From: Roseiarcus sp963770035
GTDB taxonomy: Bacteria; Pseudomonadota; Alphaproteobacteria; Rhizobiales; Beijerinckiaceae
Direction: 5' to 3'
NCBI GenBank assembly: GCA_963770035.1
Contig: CAVYON010000028.1
Location: 1-64,000 of the forward strand
DNA length: 64,000 nt
Shown here: positions 1 to 8,994 of the stretch, piece by piece
Numbering within the stretch: position 1 is the stretch's first letter
Layout: the number at the start of each line of letters is the position of its first letter
Program-made: the position numbers and the translations under genes
The notes under the pieces: generated by a model
Seen by the model: only the letters and a program-made list of their open reading frames with translations
Told to the model about the DNA's origin: nothing
Databases searched by the model: none

Positions 1-840
1 AATGTATTGCAACGCTCGGACGTCCTTGGGCAGGCAGGATCCGCCGAATGGGCTGCCCGGGCGCAGGTAGTATGGCGATATGTTGAGCTTGGTGTCCGAT
101 ACGAAGATCTTGTGAACCACCTTGGCGTCGATGCCAAGAGTGACGCAGACGCGACCGATCTCGTTTGCGTAGGCCACCTTAAGGGCGTGGAAGCTGTTGT
201 CTACAAACTTTGTAAACTCGGCCTCGCGATACCCGACGGTGAAAGTCGGCGCGTTGAGGTTCTTGTTCATTTCCTCAACCCGTTCAGACGGCTTGCCGTC
301 CGCCGTGCCGACGACGACCTTTGGCGGATTGAAGAAGTCCTTCACCGCCGAAGCTTCACGCAGGAATTCCGGGTTGTATACGACCTCGATCAACCCGTGC
401 GCGTCTCCAAGAGCTGACTTGAAGATCGGCAGGATAAGCCCGCCGACCGTGCCGGGACGAATGGTGCTGCGGTAGACGACGGTGAACCTCTCCTTGCGGC
501 CGGTGGAGCGCACGCCGTTCGCGATCTGCCTAGTGACCTCCGCAATGTCGCGCATATTGTGCGAGCCGTCGGGCGCGCTCGGCGTCCCTACACAGACGAT
601 CGCCATGTCGCTCTCGCGTATCGGCTCGACCGGATCGGTGGTGCAGCGCAAGCGCCCCTTCGCAAGCGCGTCCGCGAGCATCACGTCGAGTTCCAGGCTC
701 CTGAATGGGCGACCTTCCGGAGAGGACCCGACGAACCTTATCCTCGCTGACGTCGACGCCGATGATGTTCACCCTTGCTTGGCGAGGGTACGGTGCCGAG
801 TCAGCCCGACATACCCGAGACCGTAGACCGCAATTATCAT
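1..840 (-). pseudogene. algD: GDP-mannose/UDP-glucose 6-dehydrogenase (AlgD-like), 3' end beyond window, frameshifted
   Basis: Oxidises a nucleotide sugar to its uronate for exopolysaccharide synthesis. The N-terminus is a textbook Rossmann start (MIIAVYGLGYVGL). Next comes NIIGVDVSEDKV, and from about base 690 to the left edge one open frame carries VVYRSTIRPGT, YNPEFLREA, EFTKFVDNSFHALK and the catalytic-Cys motif FGGSCLPKD, which favours AlgD over other family members. The reading frame changes twice. One break is at GAGTTC (688-693), where dropping one base restores QEPG-LDVML. The other lies near base 770. The gene runs off the window, so its 3' end is unseen. The GAGTTC break may be a base-calling error, so the gene may be intact in the cell. 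Confidence 0.82.
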
Positions 841-1007
841 GATCGCGCTTTCCTTTGCTGCATCGGGAAATCTAGCGGAGCGTCACGGGTTTGGTCAAAC
901 GGCCGCGAAGGCCACCCGCAACGTTCTTTGTTCTTCTCGCCAAGCCGATTTCGGTGACACTCGGATTTTCATTTTGGGACGCGCGCGCTGGGAAATGCCG
1001 CGGGTCG

Positions 1008-1169
1008 TCAACCCTCTCCCGCGAGGCCCCGCCCAGCGCAGACGCAGTGAAAGCCGAGAGCCTTCATCTCCACCTGAGTATCGACACAAACCACTTCGTG
1101 TCCAAAATCGGCGAGACAGGTTCGGGTATGGAGACCGACGTATCCGGCGCCGATCATCACGATGCCCAT
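1008..1169 (-). pseudogene. 5' fragment of a second UDP-glucose 6-dehydrogenase
   Basis: A 53-codon frame starts MGIVMIGAGYVGL and continues CLADFGHEVVCVD, the dinucleotide-binding fold of UDP-glucose dehydrogenases. It then ends at a stop in unrelated sequence. Only the first Rossmann strand-helix-strand is left of a normal protein of about 435 residues. It lies just upstream of, and on the same strand as, the AlgD-like gene, so this end of the window seems to be the edge of a decayed exopolysaccharide locus. Seen directly: the motif and the early stop. Inferred: origin as a truncated paralogue. Confidence 0.7.
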
Positions 1170-1500
1170 CGATTAGACCCCGCCAAGACCCGCGCCACCA
1201 CAGCACTCGGCCTTCCATACCCGATTTCCAGCCAATGCCAAAGGCCGAGATAACAGCACAGACCCGGTACTCGGCACAGTTGACTGGGCGCCTCGCAACG
1301 TTACGTGTTCCAAGAAAGGGGTTCGGCGCGTTCTGAGGGCAAATATCGGGCCAACTCGAAACACCAGTCAAAATTGGGCCGACCGCCAGGCCGGCGCCCC
1401 CTCCGCGGCTCGCATCCGGCGTACGGCCCGATTGACGCGCTGACGGGGGCGCCGCTAAGCGCAACGCGTTCCCCTTCAGCGAAAACGCAAAAAGCACCGT
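1170..1500. other. Intergenic, no gene recognised
   Basis: About 330 bases between the dehydrogenase fragment and thrB. Open frames here on the minus strand are antisense to the start of thrB and show no family motif. No clear terminator or repeat is seen. Confidence 0.5.
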
Positions 1501-2465
1501 ATGGCAGTCTACACCGAGGTCTCGGACGACGCGTTGCAGGCGTTTCTTGCCCATTACGGCCTTGGCGACAGCGTGTCGTTCAAGGGCATCGCGGAGGGCG
1601 TGGAGAACTCAAACTTTCTGCTGCGCACAACCAAGGGGCAGTTCATCCTGACCCTCTACGAAAAACGGGTTGACGCCGCCGACCTTCCCTTTTTCGTCGG
1701 ATTGATGGAGCATCTGGCGAAGCGCGGGGTAACCTGCCCGCAGCCCGTCCGCAATCGCAGGGGGGAGGCGCTCGGAAGGCTTGCCGGCCGGCCGGCAGCC
1801 ATCGTCACATTTCTTGACGGCCTGTGGGTCCGCCGACCCAACATCCGCCACTGCGGCGAGGTCGGCGACGCGCTTGCGCGCATGCACCTCGCCGGGGTCG
1901 ACTTTGCGCTAAAGCGTGCAAACGGCCTATCGTTCTCCGGTTGGGGACCGCTTTTTCACGAGGCCGAGGAGCGGGCCGATTCGGTCGCGCCGCAACTGCG
2001 CCAGACCTGCGCAGACGAACTGGCCTTCCTTGGCGCTCACTGGCCGACCGGGCTTCCCGGCGGCGTCATCCACGCCGACCTGTTCAACGACAACGTGTTC
2101 TTTTTGGCGGAAAAGCTTTCGGGGCTCATCGACTTCTATTTCGCGTGCAACGACGCGTTTGCCTACGACCTCGCCATCTGCCTCAGCGCATGGTGTTTCG
2201 AGCCGGACAACGCCTTCAACGTCTCCAAGGGGCGGGCGTTGATCTCGGCATATGAGCGGGTGCGCCGGCTGGACGAGGCGGAAGTCAGGCGCTGCCAATC
2301 CTTGCGCGCGGCGCCGCGCTGCAATTCATGCTGACCCGGCTCGTCGATTGGCTGAATGTGCCGGCGGGCGCCAAGGTCGCCCCGAAAAACCCGCTCGAGT
2401 ATCGCGACAAGCTGCGGTTTCATCAGCGGGTCCGCTCGGCGAGCGACTACGGGCTCGTGAGGTGA
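1501..2465 (+). CDS. thrB: Homoserine kinase ThrB (APH-type), frameshifted near the 3' end
   Basis: Phosphorylates homoserine in threonine synthesis; the alphaproteobacterial form belongs to the aminoglycoside-phosphotransferase fold. Visible: the N-terminal MAVYTEVSDDAL, the nucleotide-site segment GVENSNFLL, the catalytic loop VIHADLFNDNVFF (HxDxxxxN) and LIDFYFACND. At about 2281-2292 the frame breaks. The conserved C-terminus (FMLTRLVDWLNVP to HQRV, ending DYGLVR) continues in another frame to the stop at 2463-2465. The break overlaps a GAAGTC (2281-2286). The length of 965 nt is 321 codons plus 2, as expected for a net -1 or +2 error. The stop overlaps the GTG start of rnhA. Function is near certain; the frameshift is probably a sequencing artefact. 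Confidence 0.9.
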
Positions 2466-2901
2466 GCCGGCGGGTGTCGATCTGGACCGACGGCGCCTGT
2501 TCGGGCAATCCGGGCCCCGGCGGCTGGGGCGCCGTGCTGCAATACGGCGAGCGGGAAAACGAACTGAAGGGGGGAGAGCCGCTCACGACCAACAACCGGA
2601 TGGAGTTGACCGCGGCGATCGCGGCGCTCGAAACGCTCACCCGCCCTTGCGCGGTGACTCTGCACACCAACTCTCAGTACGTGCGCGGCGGCGTGACCGG
2701 CTGGGTCGCAACCTGGAAGCGCAATGGCTGGCGGACCTCGGACAAGAAGCCGGTGAAAAACGAGGACCTGTGGCGCCGCCTGGACGATGCCGCGTCGAGG
2801 CACGTCATCGACTGGCTGTGGGTTCGCGGGCACGCTGGCGACCCGCTCAACGAGCGGCGGACGCGCTCGCGCGCGAAGGGATGGCGCCGTTCCGGAAATG
2901 A
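2462..2901 (+). CDS. rnhA: Ribonuclease HI, frameshifted near the C-terminus, catalytic Asp replaced by Asn
   Basis: Degrades the RNA of RNA-DNA hybrids. A GTG start at 2462 overlaps the thrB stop, so the two are probably translationally coupled. Motifs: WTDGACSGNPGPGGWG (first Asp), NNRMELTAAI (Glu), then LHTNSQYVRGG, where the family has TDSQYV, so the third metal-binding Asp (D70 in E. coli) reads Asn. The last part breaks at NER, where one G is missing from a G run near 2855. The shifted frame restores ADALAREGMAPFRK and the stop at 2901, with the fourth Asp. If the Asn is real the enzyme should be crippled; a base error is the alternative. Confidence 0.9.
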
Positions 2902-2960
2902 CCGCGGGCAATGTCGGCCGTTCTAATCGCGCTCTATGCGATCGCGCCGCTCCGTGACCC

Positions 2961-3614
2961 TCACCCGCCTTTCAACGCGCCGATCAGGGCCGTCGCGTCG
3001 GCCAAGTCCCACTTGAGCGCGCCGGCGACCGCGGCAACCTCGCAACCGTGGCGGTCGATGAGCAGCGACACCGGCAGGCCAAGCGCCTTCCCGTCCCGGC
3101 GCAGGGTCTCGAACGCGTCGCCGCTCGGATCGGCGTAGCGCGCCAGCGCCTTGACGCCGATCCCGTCGAGAAAGGCGTCCCGCCGCTCGAGCCGCGCGGT
3201 GTCGACATTGACCGCGACGACCTCGAAATTCGGTCCGCCTTGCCCCGCCTCGAGCCGGTCCAGGGCCGGCATCTCGGCCCGGCAAGGAACGCACCACGTC
3301 GCCCACAGGTTCAGCAGCACCGCCCGGCCGCGGAAGTCGGCGAGCGTCGTCTTTGACCCGTCGAGCCGCTCGAAGGCGAGCGGCATGGCCTTATGCGGAT
3401 CGGAGGCGACAACCACCGGGGCCGCGTCTCCCCTGGCAAGCCCCCTGAGGGTCGCCGCCAGCGCCTGCGAGGCCGGGCAGCTCTCGGCGCCCGCCACCTT
3501 GTCCGCAGGCTTCAGCGTCGCGTATAGGAGCGCCAGCGCGGCGACGCCCAAGAGCACGCCGATGGCCGCCGCCGCGAGGGTGCGCGGGCGCGGCGGAAAC
3601 GCGGGCATCGTCAT
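2961..3614 (-). CDS. tlpA: TlpA/ResA-like membrane-anchored thioredoxin
   Basis: A periplasmic thiol-disulfide reductase of 217 residues. One N-terminal hydrophobic segment (about residues 11-32, alanine/leucine rich) anchors it. It is followed by a thioredoxin fold with the active site WATWCVPC (about 104-111) and the cis-Pro region GLPVSLLIDRHG. TlpA proteins reduce copper-site or cytochrome c cysteines during oxidase assembly. Start: two in-frame ATGs (3614 and 3608); neither has a strong ribosome site. It is divergent from argH with only 27 bases between, a common Rhizobiales arrangement. The open frame reaching on to 4568 is antisense to argH and is not coding. Confidence 0.9.
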   Translation of the reverse strand: MTMPAFPPRPRTLAAAAIGVLLGVAALALLYATLKPADKVAGAESCPASQALAATLRGLARGDAAPVVVASDPHKAMPLAFERLDGSKTTLADFRGRAVLLNLWATWCVPCRAEMPALDRLEAGQGGPNFEVVAVNVDTARLERRDAFLDGIGVKALARYADPSGDAFETLRRDGKALGLPVSLLIDRHGCEVAAVAGALKWDLADATALIGALKGG

Positions 3615-3641
3615 TCTCGAACCATCCAGGGCGTCTTTCTC

Positions 3642-5025
3642 ATGAGCAACGCGATGTGGGGCGGCCGATTCACCGTCGGGCCGGCCGAAATCATGGAGGA
3701 GATCAACGCCTCGATCGACTTCGACCGGAAGCTGGCCGCCCAGGACATCGCCGGCTCCCTTGCCCACGTCGCCATGCTCGCCCGACAGGGAGTTGTCGAG
3801 GCGGCCGACGCCGAGGCCATCGCCAGGGGTCTGAACGAAGTCAAGGGCGAAATCGAGGCGGGAACCTTCGCCTACTCGCGCGCGCTCGAGGACATCCATA
3901 TGAATGTCGAGAGCCGCCTCGCCGAGATCGTCGGACCGGCCGCGGGGCGCCTGCACACGGCGCGATCGCGCAACGACCAGGTCGCGGTCGACTTCCGCCT
4001 CTGGGTGCGCGACACGATCGATGCGCTCCTCCTTCAGATCGCCGACCTGCAGAAGGCGCTCACCCTCCGCGCGCTCGAGACCGCCGACATGGCGATGCCC
4101 GGGTTCACCCACCTCCAGTCGGCCCAGCCCGTCACCTTTGGCCATCACCTGCTCGCCTATGTCGAAATGCTCGGGCGCGACGCCGGCCGCTTCCGCGACG
4201 CCCGCAAGCGCCTCAACGAATGCCCGCTCGGCGCCGCCGCCCTCGCGGGCACCTCGTTTCCGATCGACCGCGAGGCGACCGCCAAGGCGCTCGGCTTCGA
4301 CAGGCCGACCGCCAATTCGCTCGAATTCGGTCGCCGACCGCGATTTCGCCCTCGAGGCGATCAGCGCGGCGGCGATCGCGGCGACCCACCTGTCGCGGCT
4401 GGCCGAGGAGTTCGTGCTGTGGACGACGCCGCAGTTCGGCTTCATCCGGCTCTCGGACGCCTTCTCGACCGGCTCCTCGATCATGCCGCAGAAGCGCAAC
4501 CCGGACGCGGCCGAACTGGTGCGCGGCAAGACCGGCCGGGTCGTCGGCGCGCTGGTCGGCCTCTTCACCGTGATGAAGGGTCTGCCGCTCGCCTATTCCA
4601 AGGACATGCAGGAGGACAAGGAGGGCGCGTTCGACGCGCTCGAGACCCTGTCGCTCTGCCTCGCCGCGATGACCGGCATGGTCAAGGACCTGACGCCGGA
4701 CGCCAAGCGGATGAAGGCGTCGGCGGGCGCGGGCTACGCCACCGCCACCGACCTCGCCGACTGGCTGGTCAAGACGCTGAAGACGCCGTTCCGCGAGGCT
4801 CACCACATCACCGGCCGGATCGTGGCGCTCGCCGCCGAGCGGGGCGTCGGGCTGGAAAAGCTCAAGCTTGCCGACCTCCAGGGCGTCGAGCCGCGCATCA
4901 CCGAGGACGCGTTTGGCGTGCTTGGCGTCGAGCGCTCGGTGAGGAGCCGCACCTCCTACGGCGGCACGGCCCCCGCCAACGTCAAGCGGCAGGCGAAGGC
5001 GTGGCTGAAGCGGCTCGGGGGATAG
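3642..5025 (+). CDS. argH: Argininosuccinate lyase, single-base frameshift
   Basis: Splits argininosuccinate to arginine and fumarate. The N-terminus MWGGRF, the segment LHTARSRNDQVAVDFRLW and the signature loop SSIMPQKRNPD are all present, and the C-terminus ends KAWLKRLGG at 5025. The frame breaks at GAATTC (4323-4328). Reading GAATC instead gives NSLE-SVADRDFALE, the conserved family sequence. Total length 1384 nt is 461 codons plus one base, exactly one insertion. ArgH is needed for arginine synthesis and everything else is perfectly conserved, so I treat the insertion as an error in the sequence and the gene as functional. Confidence 0.94.
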
Positions 5026-5041
5026 AGGGGGCCGAGGCCGG

Positions 5042-5070
5042 CCGGCGGCCGCCGCCGGCGGCGCTTTTTG
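5042..5070 (+). terminator. Rho-independent terminator candidate after argH
   Basis: A GC-only hairpin (CCGGCGG, a 3-base loop, CCGCCGG) followed by GGCGC and five T residues, 17 bases past the argH stop. The stem is short but very strong. Confidence 0.5.
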
Positions 5071-5347
5071 CAAGCCGCCCCGCGATATCAAGGGTTTATC
5101 CGCACAATCCTGTTTGCCGCAGGGCTCGGAAGGCCTTTTCGCCGCAGTTTCGCCGCAATCTTGCTTCGCGCAATAAGCGCGATCTGCTTGATGTTATTAA
5201 TGTTTTAGCTGCAAACAACATAATATCTCGGTGATTATGCCTGCCCAAACGGTAACGACGAGACCCGCATCGGCGCAGCTCACGCCTCCCGGAAAGACCC
5301 TCGAGCGACGCGGCGGCCAAGGCGACGGGCGCGCCCGAGTCCGCCGC
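5071..5347. other. Intergenic region between argH and the nitrilase gene
   Basis: Non-coding. It contains a locally AT-rich stretch (about 5175-5235) unusual for this GC-rich DNA. The flanking genes converge, so a promoter is not required here. No family motif appears in any frame. Confidence 0.4.
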
Positions 5348-6415
5348 CTATCGGCCCGGCTTCCTCCAGATGTCGCGCTCGACCATTGTGGCGATCTGCC
5401 GGTCGATCACCTCGCGCCGGAAGTCGGCATGATTATACGGAGCGCGGTCGAGATAGAGGTTCTTGGGATAGATCGGCTCCTCGTAGATCGTCTGATAGAC
5501 CTCGGTGCGCAGGTCCTTCATCCAGTTGTCCCACTGCGCCCGCGTGCGGTGGTCGCGCAGCGCCTCGATGTCGATCGTGCCGGCGACGTAGGACGAGCCC
5601 GCGCCGTAGTCGTGCCGGCCGACGATCCGGCCCTTGTAGTCGACGATCATCGAGCGGCCGCCAAACGTGTCGATCGGCAGGTCCGCGTCGGCGTCGAGAT
5701 AATAGGTGCCCATGTTCGGGGCGACGACGAAAAAATTGTTGTCGAGCGCGCGCGCCCGGTTCTGGATCTCGAAGAACTCGTTGCCGGTGTGCGGATGCGG
5801 GTACGAGGCGCGATAGACCACCTCGGCGCCGTTCATCGCCAGCCCTCGCGCATTCTCGGGATACGATCCCTCGTTCGCCATCAAGACGCCGAGCCGGCCG
5901 ATCTCGGTGTCGGCGACCGGATAGAAGGCGTCGAGCGTCTTGCCGTAAAGCTCGATCCAGCGGTCCCACACGTCGTGCGGGGTCATCGAATGCTCGACCG
6001 GATAGAGGGTCGCGAGCTTGTAGTGCTTCAGCACCACCTCGCCGTTCGGATCGATGGCGAAGCCGACGTTGAAGAAGCGGTCCGGGAACGCCTCGTGGCG
6101 CGCCTTGGCCTGGCCCATGATGAACACGTTCCACTTGCGCGCGAGGTCGCCGAGGAATCGCGTCTCGGGGCCGGGGATGTCGATCGCCGTCTCGCGGGCG
6201 TAGGTCACGTGATCGAGGTCGAACACCTCGTCGGTGAAGCCCTGCAGCGCGCCTTCCGGCACGGCGACGAGCCGCACCGGCAAATCGAGGCTCGAGAGCC
6301 AGGAGGCGGCGGCGATCATGTGGGCGATGTGGTCGAGATTGCGCTCGATCTCCGCCCGCTTGCGCACGCCGCGCACGGTCGGGATCAGGCCGACGGCCGT
6401 ATAAGGCTGAACCAT
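5348..6415 (-). CDS. Nitrilase-superfamily protein lacking the catalytic cysteine
   Basis: 355 residues of the carbon-nitrogen hydrolase fold, closest in style to aliphatic amidases/formamidases. The catalytic Glu (VAVPEGALQGF) and Lys (VLKHYKLATL) regions are visible. At the nucleophile site, however, the protein reads GVLMANEGSYPE where active members have a Cys before the acidic pair (for example ICYDGNYPE in AmiE), so Ala replaces Cys. The rest (YPHPHTGNEFFEIQNRARALDNN, GGRSMIVDYKGRIVG) is well kept, arguing for selection on a non-hydrolytic or altered role. Start: ATG at 6415 with GGAGGGAA six bases upstream; a further 26 in-frame codons upstream lack a site. Its 5' end is duplicated at 7512-7791. 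Confidence 0.8.
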   Translation of the reverse strand: MVQPYTAVGLIPTVRGVRKRAEIERNLDHIAHMIAAASWLSSLDLPVRLVAVPEGALQGFTDEVFDLDHVTYARETAIDIPGPETRFLGDLARKWNVFIMGQAKARHEAFPDRFFNVGFAIDPNGEVVLKHYKLATLYPVEHSMTPHDVWDRWIELYGKTLDAFYPVADTEIGRLGVLMANEGSYPENARGLAMNGAEVVYRASYPHPHTGNEFFEIQNRARALDNNFFVVAPNMGTYYLDADADLPIDTFGGRSMIVDYKGRIVGRHDYGAGSSYVAGTIDIEALRDHRTRAQWDNWMKDLRTEVYQTIYEEPIYPKNLYLDRAPYNHADFRREVIDRQIATMVERDIWRKPGR

Positions 6416-6515
6416 GCGTTCCCTCCGGCTTTGGACGAAATGATCGGACGAGGCGCGGGCAAGGCGCTTCGCCTTCGATGGATTTGGTGGCAAGCGGCCG
6501 GCGCAGCGTCAAGGG
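6237..6515. repeat. Direct repeat copy A: 5' end and upstream DNA of the nitrilase gene
   Basis: This segment (about 60 codons of the nitrilase gene plus about 100 bases upstream) recurs in the same orientation at 7512-7791 with scattered differences. Both copies end at the same point, AGCGTCAAGGG. The pair brackets the VapBC toxin-antitoxin cassette. Confidence 0.9.
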
Positions 6516-6773
6516 TTTTTCACGCGCCATGTTCAACCGCAGGCGCGGCCAGGTGGGGTGGCGAAGCAGGCGCAAAAGGGCTTGGAGCAAGTGTCAGCGG
6601 TTTCCCGCGATATTCTGCTATGTGGATCATGGCGCCGCAAATCGAGAGGCGGGCCGCGCTGGCGGGCGGTTGGAGCCGTCGGACCGGCCTTCGCAGCCCA
6701 TGGGCGGAAACATGGCGGCGACGCCGCTTGCCCGTCAACGCGCTCGCGCCGATTGCCGTCGCCCAGGTGATGT

Positions 6774-6788
6774 GATATCAATGATATC
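6774..6788 (+). promoter_or_regulatory. Palindromic operator candidate upstream of the antitoxin gene
   Basis: GATATCAATGATATC: two copies of the palindrome GATATC separated by AAT, 20 bases before the antitoxin start. FitA/VapB antitoxins usually bind inverted repeats in their own promoter, so this is the likely autoregulatory site. Inferred from position and symmetry. Confidence 0.55.
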
Positions 6789-6808
6789 GTCCCGATAGAG
6801 GAGGCGCG

Positions 6809-7048
6809 GTGGTGGTTGACCTGCTCGTCCGCAACGTCGACAAATCGCTCGTCCGAGCGCTGAAGGAGCGCGCCGGCGCACACGGCCGCAGCGCGGAGGC
6901 GGAGCATCGCGCGATCCTCGCTGCGGCGCTGGCGCGCCCTCGCCGGCTGAGCTTCGCCGAGGCGCTTCAGTCGATGCCGGCGGTCGGCCTCAACTCCGAT
7001 TTCGAGCGGGTCGAGAGCGTTGAAGAGCCCAGCGGTGTACTTGATTGA
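6809..7048 (+). CDS. FitA/VapB-like ribbon-helix-helix antitoxin
   Basis: 79 residues. The N-terminal LLVRNVDKSLVRALKERA followed by HGRSAEAEHRAIL is the typical Arc/MetJ-like DNA-binding fold of FitA antitoxins (RN-D at the strand, then H-GRS-E-E at the helix). The C-terminus would wrap the toxin. Start: GTG at 6809 with AGAGGAGG seven bases upstream. The 3' end overlaps the start of the vapC-like gene, the usual coupled antitoxin-toxin order. It lies in a cassette bracketed by the 280-bp direct repeat. Confidence 0.85.
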   Translation: MVVDLLVRNVDKSLVRALKERAGAHGRSAEAEHRAILAAALARPRRLSFAEALQSMPAVGLNSDFERVESVEEPSGVLD

Positions 7049-7454
7049 CACGAACGTCATCAGCGAGGCGCGAAAAGGCGACCGAGCGAACAAGGGCGTG
7101 GTCGAATTCTTCGAGGAGGTCGCCTCGTCGGGCGCTCCGCTTTTTCTTTCCTCGGTGACCCTCGGCGAGTTGCGCCGCGGCGTGGAGCTGATCCGGCGCC
7201 GCCGCGACGCTGATCAAGCCGAGCGGCTCGAGACGTGGCTGACGAGCCTCGTCGAGTCCTTTGGCGAGCGCATTCTCGCCTTCGACGCCGACGCCGCTCA
7301 GGTCTGGGGCCGGCTCAGAGTCCCCGATCCCAGCCACGCGCTCGACAAGCAAATCGCCGCAATCGCACTCGTCAACGACCTTACCCTGGTGACCCGTAAC
7401 CTCGCGGATTTCCAAGGCTTGGGGCTCAGGCTCAAGGATCCGTTCGTTTCCTAA
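7020..7454 (+). CDS. vapC: VapC/FitB-like PIN-domain RNase toxin
   Basis: 144 residues with the PIN-domain acidic set: YLIDTNVISE (first Asp), VTLGELRRGVE (Glu), HALDKQIAAIA (Asp) and TRNLADFQGLG. These coordinate the metal that cuts tRNA or other RNA when the antitoxin is lost. Start: a TTG at 7020 overlapping the antitoxin gene, or a GTG at 7035 that begins directly at VYLIDTN; the sequence does not decide. The catalytic residues are complete, so the pair looks active. Confidence 0.88.
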   Translation: MKSPAVYLIDTNVISEARKGDRANKGVVEFFEEVASSGAPLFLSSVTLGELRRGVELIRRRRDADQAERLETWLTSLVESFGERILAFDADAAQVWGRLRVPDPSHALDKQIAAIALVNDLTLVTRNLADFQGLGLRLKDPFVS

Positions 7455-7511
7455 GAAGCGCGGTGAATCCCCGTTTCCCAGGACAGAATACGGGATTCCG
7501 CTGACTCCTAC

Positions 7512-7791
7512 GAAGCCCCGGAGCGCGCTTTCCGGCCGGCGACGAGAGGCGCCGGCAAGTCGAGGCTCGAGAGCCAGGAGGCGGCGGCGATCAGGGGAGC
7601 GACGGGCTCGAGATTGCGCTCGATCTCCGCCCGCTTGCGCACGCCGCGAACGGTCGGGATCAGGCCAACGGCCGTATAAGGCTGAACCCTGCGTTCCCTC
7701 CCGCTTTGAACGAAATGATCGGACGAGGGCGCGGGCAAGGCGCTTCGCCTTCGATGGATTTGGTGGCAAGCGGCCGGCGCAGCGTCAAGGG
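7512..7791. repeat. Direct repeat copy B: decayed 5' end of the nitrilase gene
   Basis: Near-identical to 6237-6515. On the minus strand it would encode VQPYTAVGLIPTVRGVRKRA, but the initiator ATG is now AGG and the frame diverges after about 60 codons, so it is a dead fragment. Its left end touches the VapBC cassette and its right end directly meets the stop codon of the GIY-YIG gene. Confidence 0.9.
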
Positions 7792-8994
7792 CTAATTGGC
7801 GCGGGCCGACAAGCTTTCCGACTTTGTCAGCTTCGCTGTCTTGGGGTCGTAGACGAAACCGGCGATCGTGCCGTCCTTGATCCTTTTGACGGCCTCATCG
7901 ATCGCGAACAGCGGAACGAGAAACCACTCCTTTGGAATGACGGGCTGGCCGAACCGGTCCTTGATTTCGATCTCCAGTCGAGCCGGCGCGAAGATACGGT
8001 GAATGAGATTTCGAGCCGGGTGCGATTGATGTTGTAAAGCTCGTAGGTGGCGACGATCTCGACGTCGGCCATGAGAAACGTCGGCTGCAAGCGCGCGCCC
8101 TGGACGCGCTGCTTCACGTGCATGTTCGTGACGCCGATCTTGTGAACGAGGTCCCGGTTGGCCGCGACCAGCGGGTGATCGGATTTGCTCCTCAGGACAT
8201 AGATTGTCCCGCTGGCTTGGTCGTCTTCGGCAAGTTCCTCGGAGAAGAGCGGGCCTGCGACGGGATCGGTGATCCGTCGCGCCGTTTCATCCCCGTTGAG
8301 CGCCCGCTGAAGCGACCGCATCAGCATGTTGCTCTCGGTGCCGTTGTCGAAAATCACCCGTAGCCGCGCGTCGGTTTTCCCGTGCGGGGTAGTGAAGGTG
8401 TCCCCGGCCTCGGCGACGTAGGCCTTCTGTCCCTCAAGGACAAACCATGCGCCCTTCCTAATTTCGGCCTTCAACTCAAAGGGGCGGGTCTGTCGCGTTC
8501 CTTCGTCGAGTTCCTTCTGAATCGTCAGGAACAGCGGCTTGAACGTGTCGAAGTCGGCGCACTTCTGGCGAGTGGCGACCTCTTCCGCCGCCCGCCTCTC
8601 GGCGCCGCTCGCGACGTGACGCAGATCGGTGATGTCGGGTTCGCCGTCGGCGCCCTGCAAGTCGGCGAGCAGTTCATCCTCATCAATCGGCTCCTCCGGC
8701 TCTCGCAACCGTCGCCTCCGCGCCTACCAGCAGGCCCTGATGATCGAGCGGGGCAAGCAGCGCCCGGCAATCGTCAAGCGCGCGCAGGCGATCGAGACGG
8801 ACGGCATACAGCCGCTCGAAAATGTCTCGGTCTTCGCCATGCCGAGGCGTGCGGCCATGAGTTTCTACAAATCGCTGGATTTCCTCGAAACCCGCGATAA
8901 TCCGCTCCTCGCGCGGCGGCCGGCCCGACGATTTCTCCGGTGGCGCGAAGTCCTCGAGTTCGGCGCTCAGTTCGTCGAGGTCGACATCACTCAT
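7792..8994 (-). CDS. GIY-YIG nuclease-family protein (Mug113/T5orf172-like), two frameshifts
   Basis: The N-terminus MSDVDLDELSAELEDF is followed by a helical region and, in a second frame, by the nuclease core: TIYVLRSKSDHP (the GIY strand), HKIGVT (the YIG strand), then ATYELYNINRTRLE. A third frame supplies IHRIFAPARLEIEIKDRFG, VIPKEWFLVPL, IDEAVKRIKDGTI and the stop at 7792. The frame breaks are near 8715 and 8005; the latter lies at a GATTTC. The start ATG overlaps the helicase stop by 8 bases, so the two are probably coupled. The proposed role is the DNA-cutting module of the helicase/methyltransferase cassette (inference). It may be intact in the cell if the frameshifts are errors. Confidence 0.75.

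Noticed and set aside
895..1554. Minus-strand open frame of 219 codons over the ugd fragment
   Set aside because: It is in a different frame from the recognisable ugd sequence and overlaps the thrB start; no family pattern.
3615..4568. Minus-strand open frame continuing upstream of tlpA for over 300 codons
   Set aside because: It is antisense to argH, whose sequence is strongly conserved; high GC keeps the opposite frame open.
3642..5025. Real loss of argH (and likewise of mrcA and iolB) by frameshift
   Set aside because: Each gene is otherwise perfectly conserved and each break is a one-base change at a GANTC site, which fits a sequencing artefact better.
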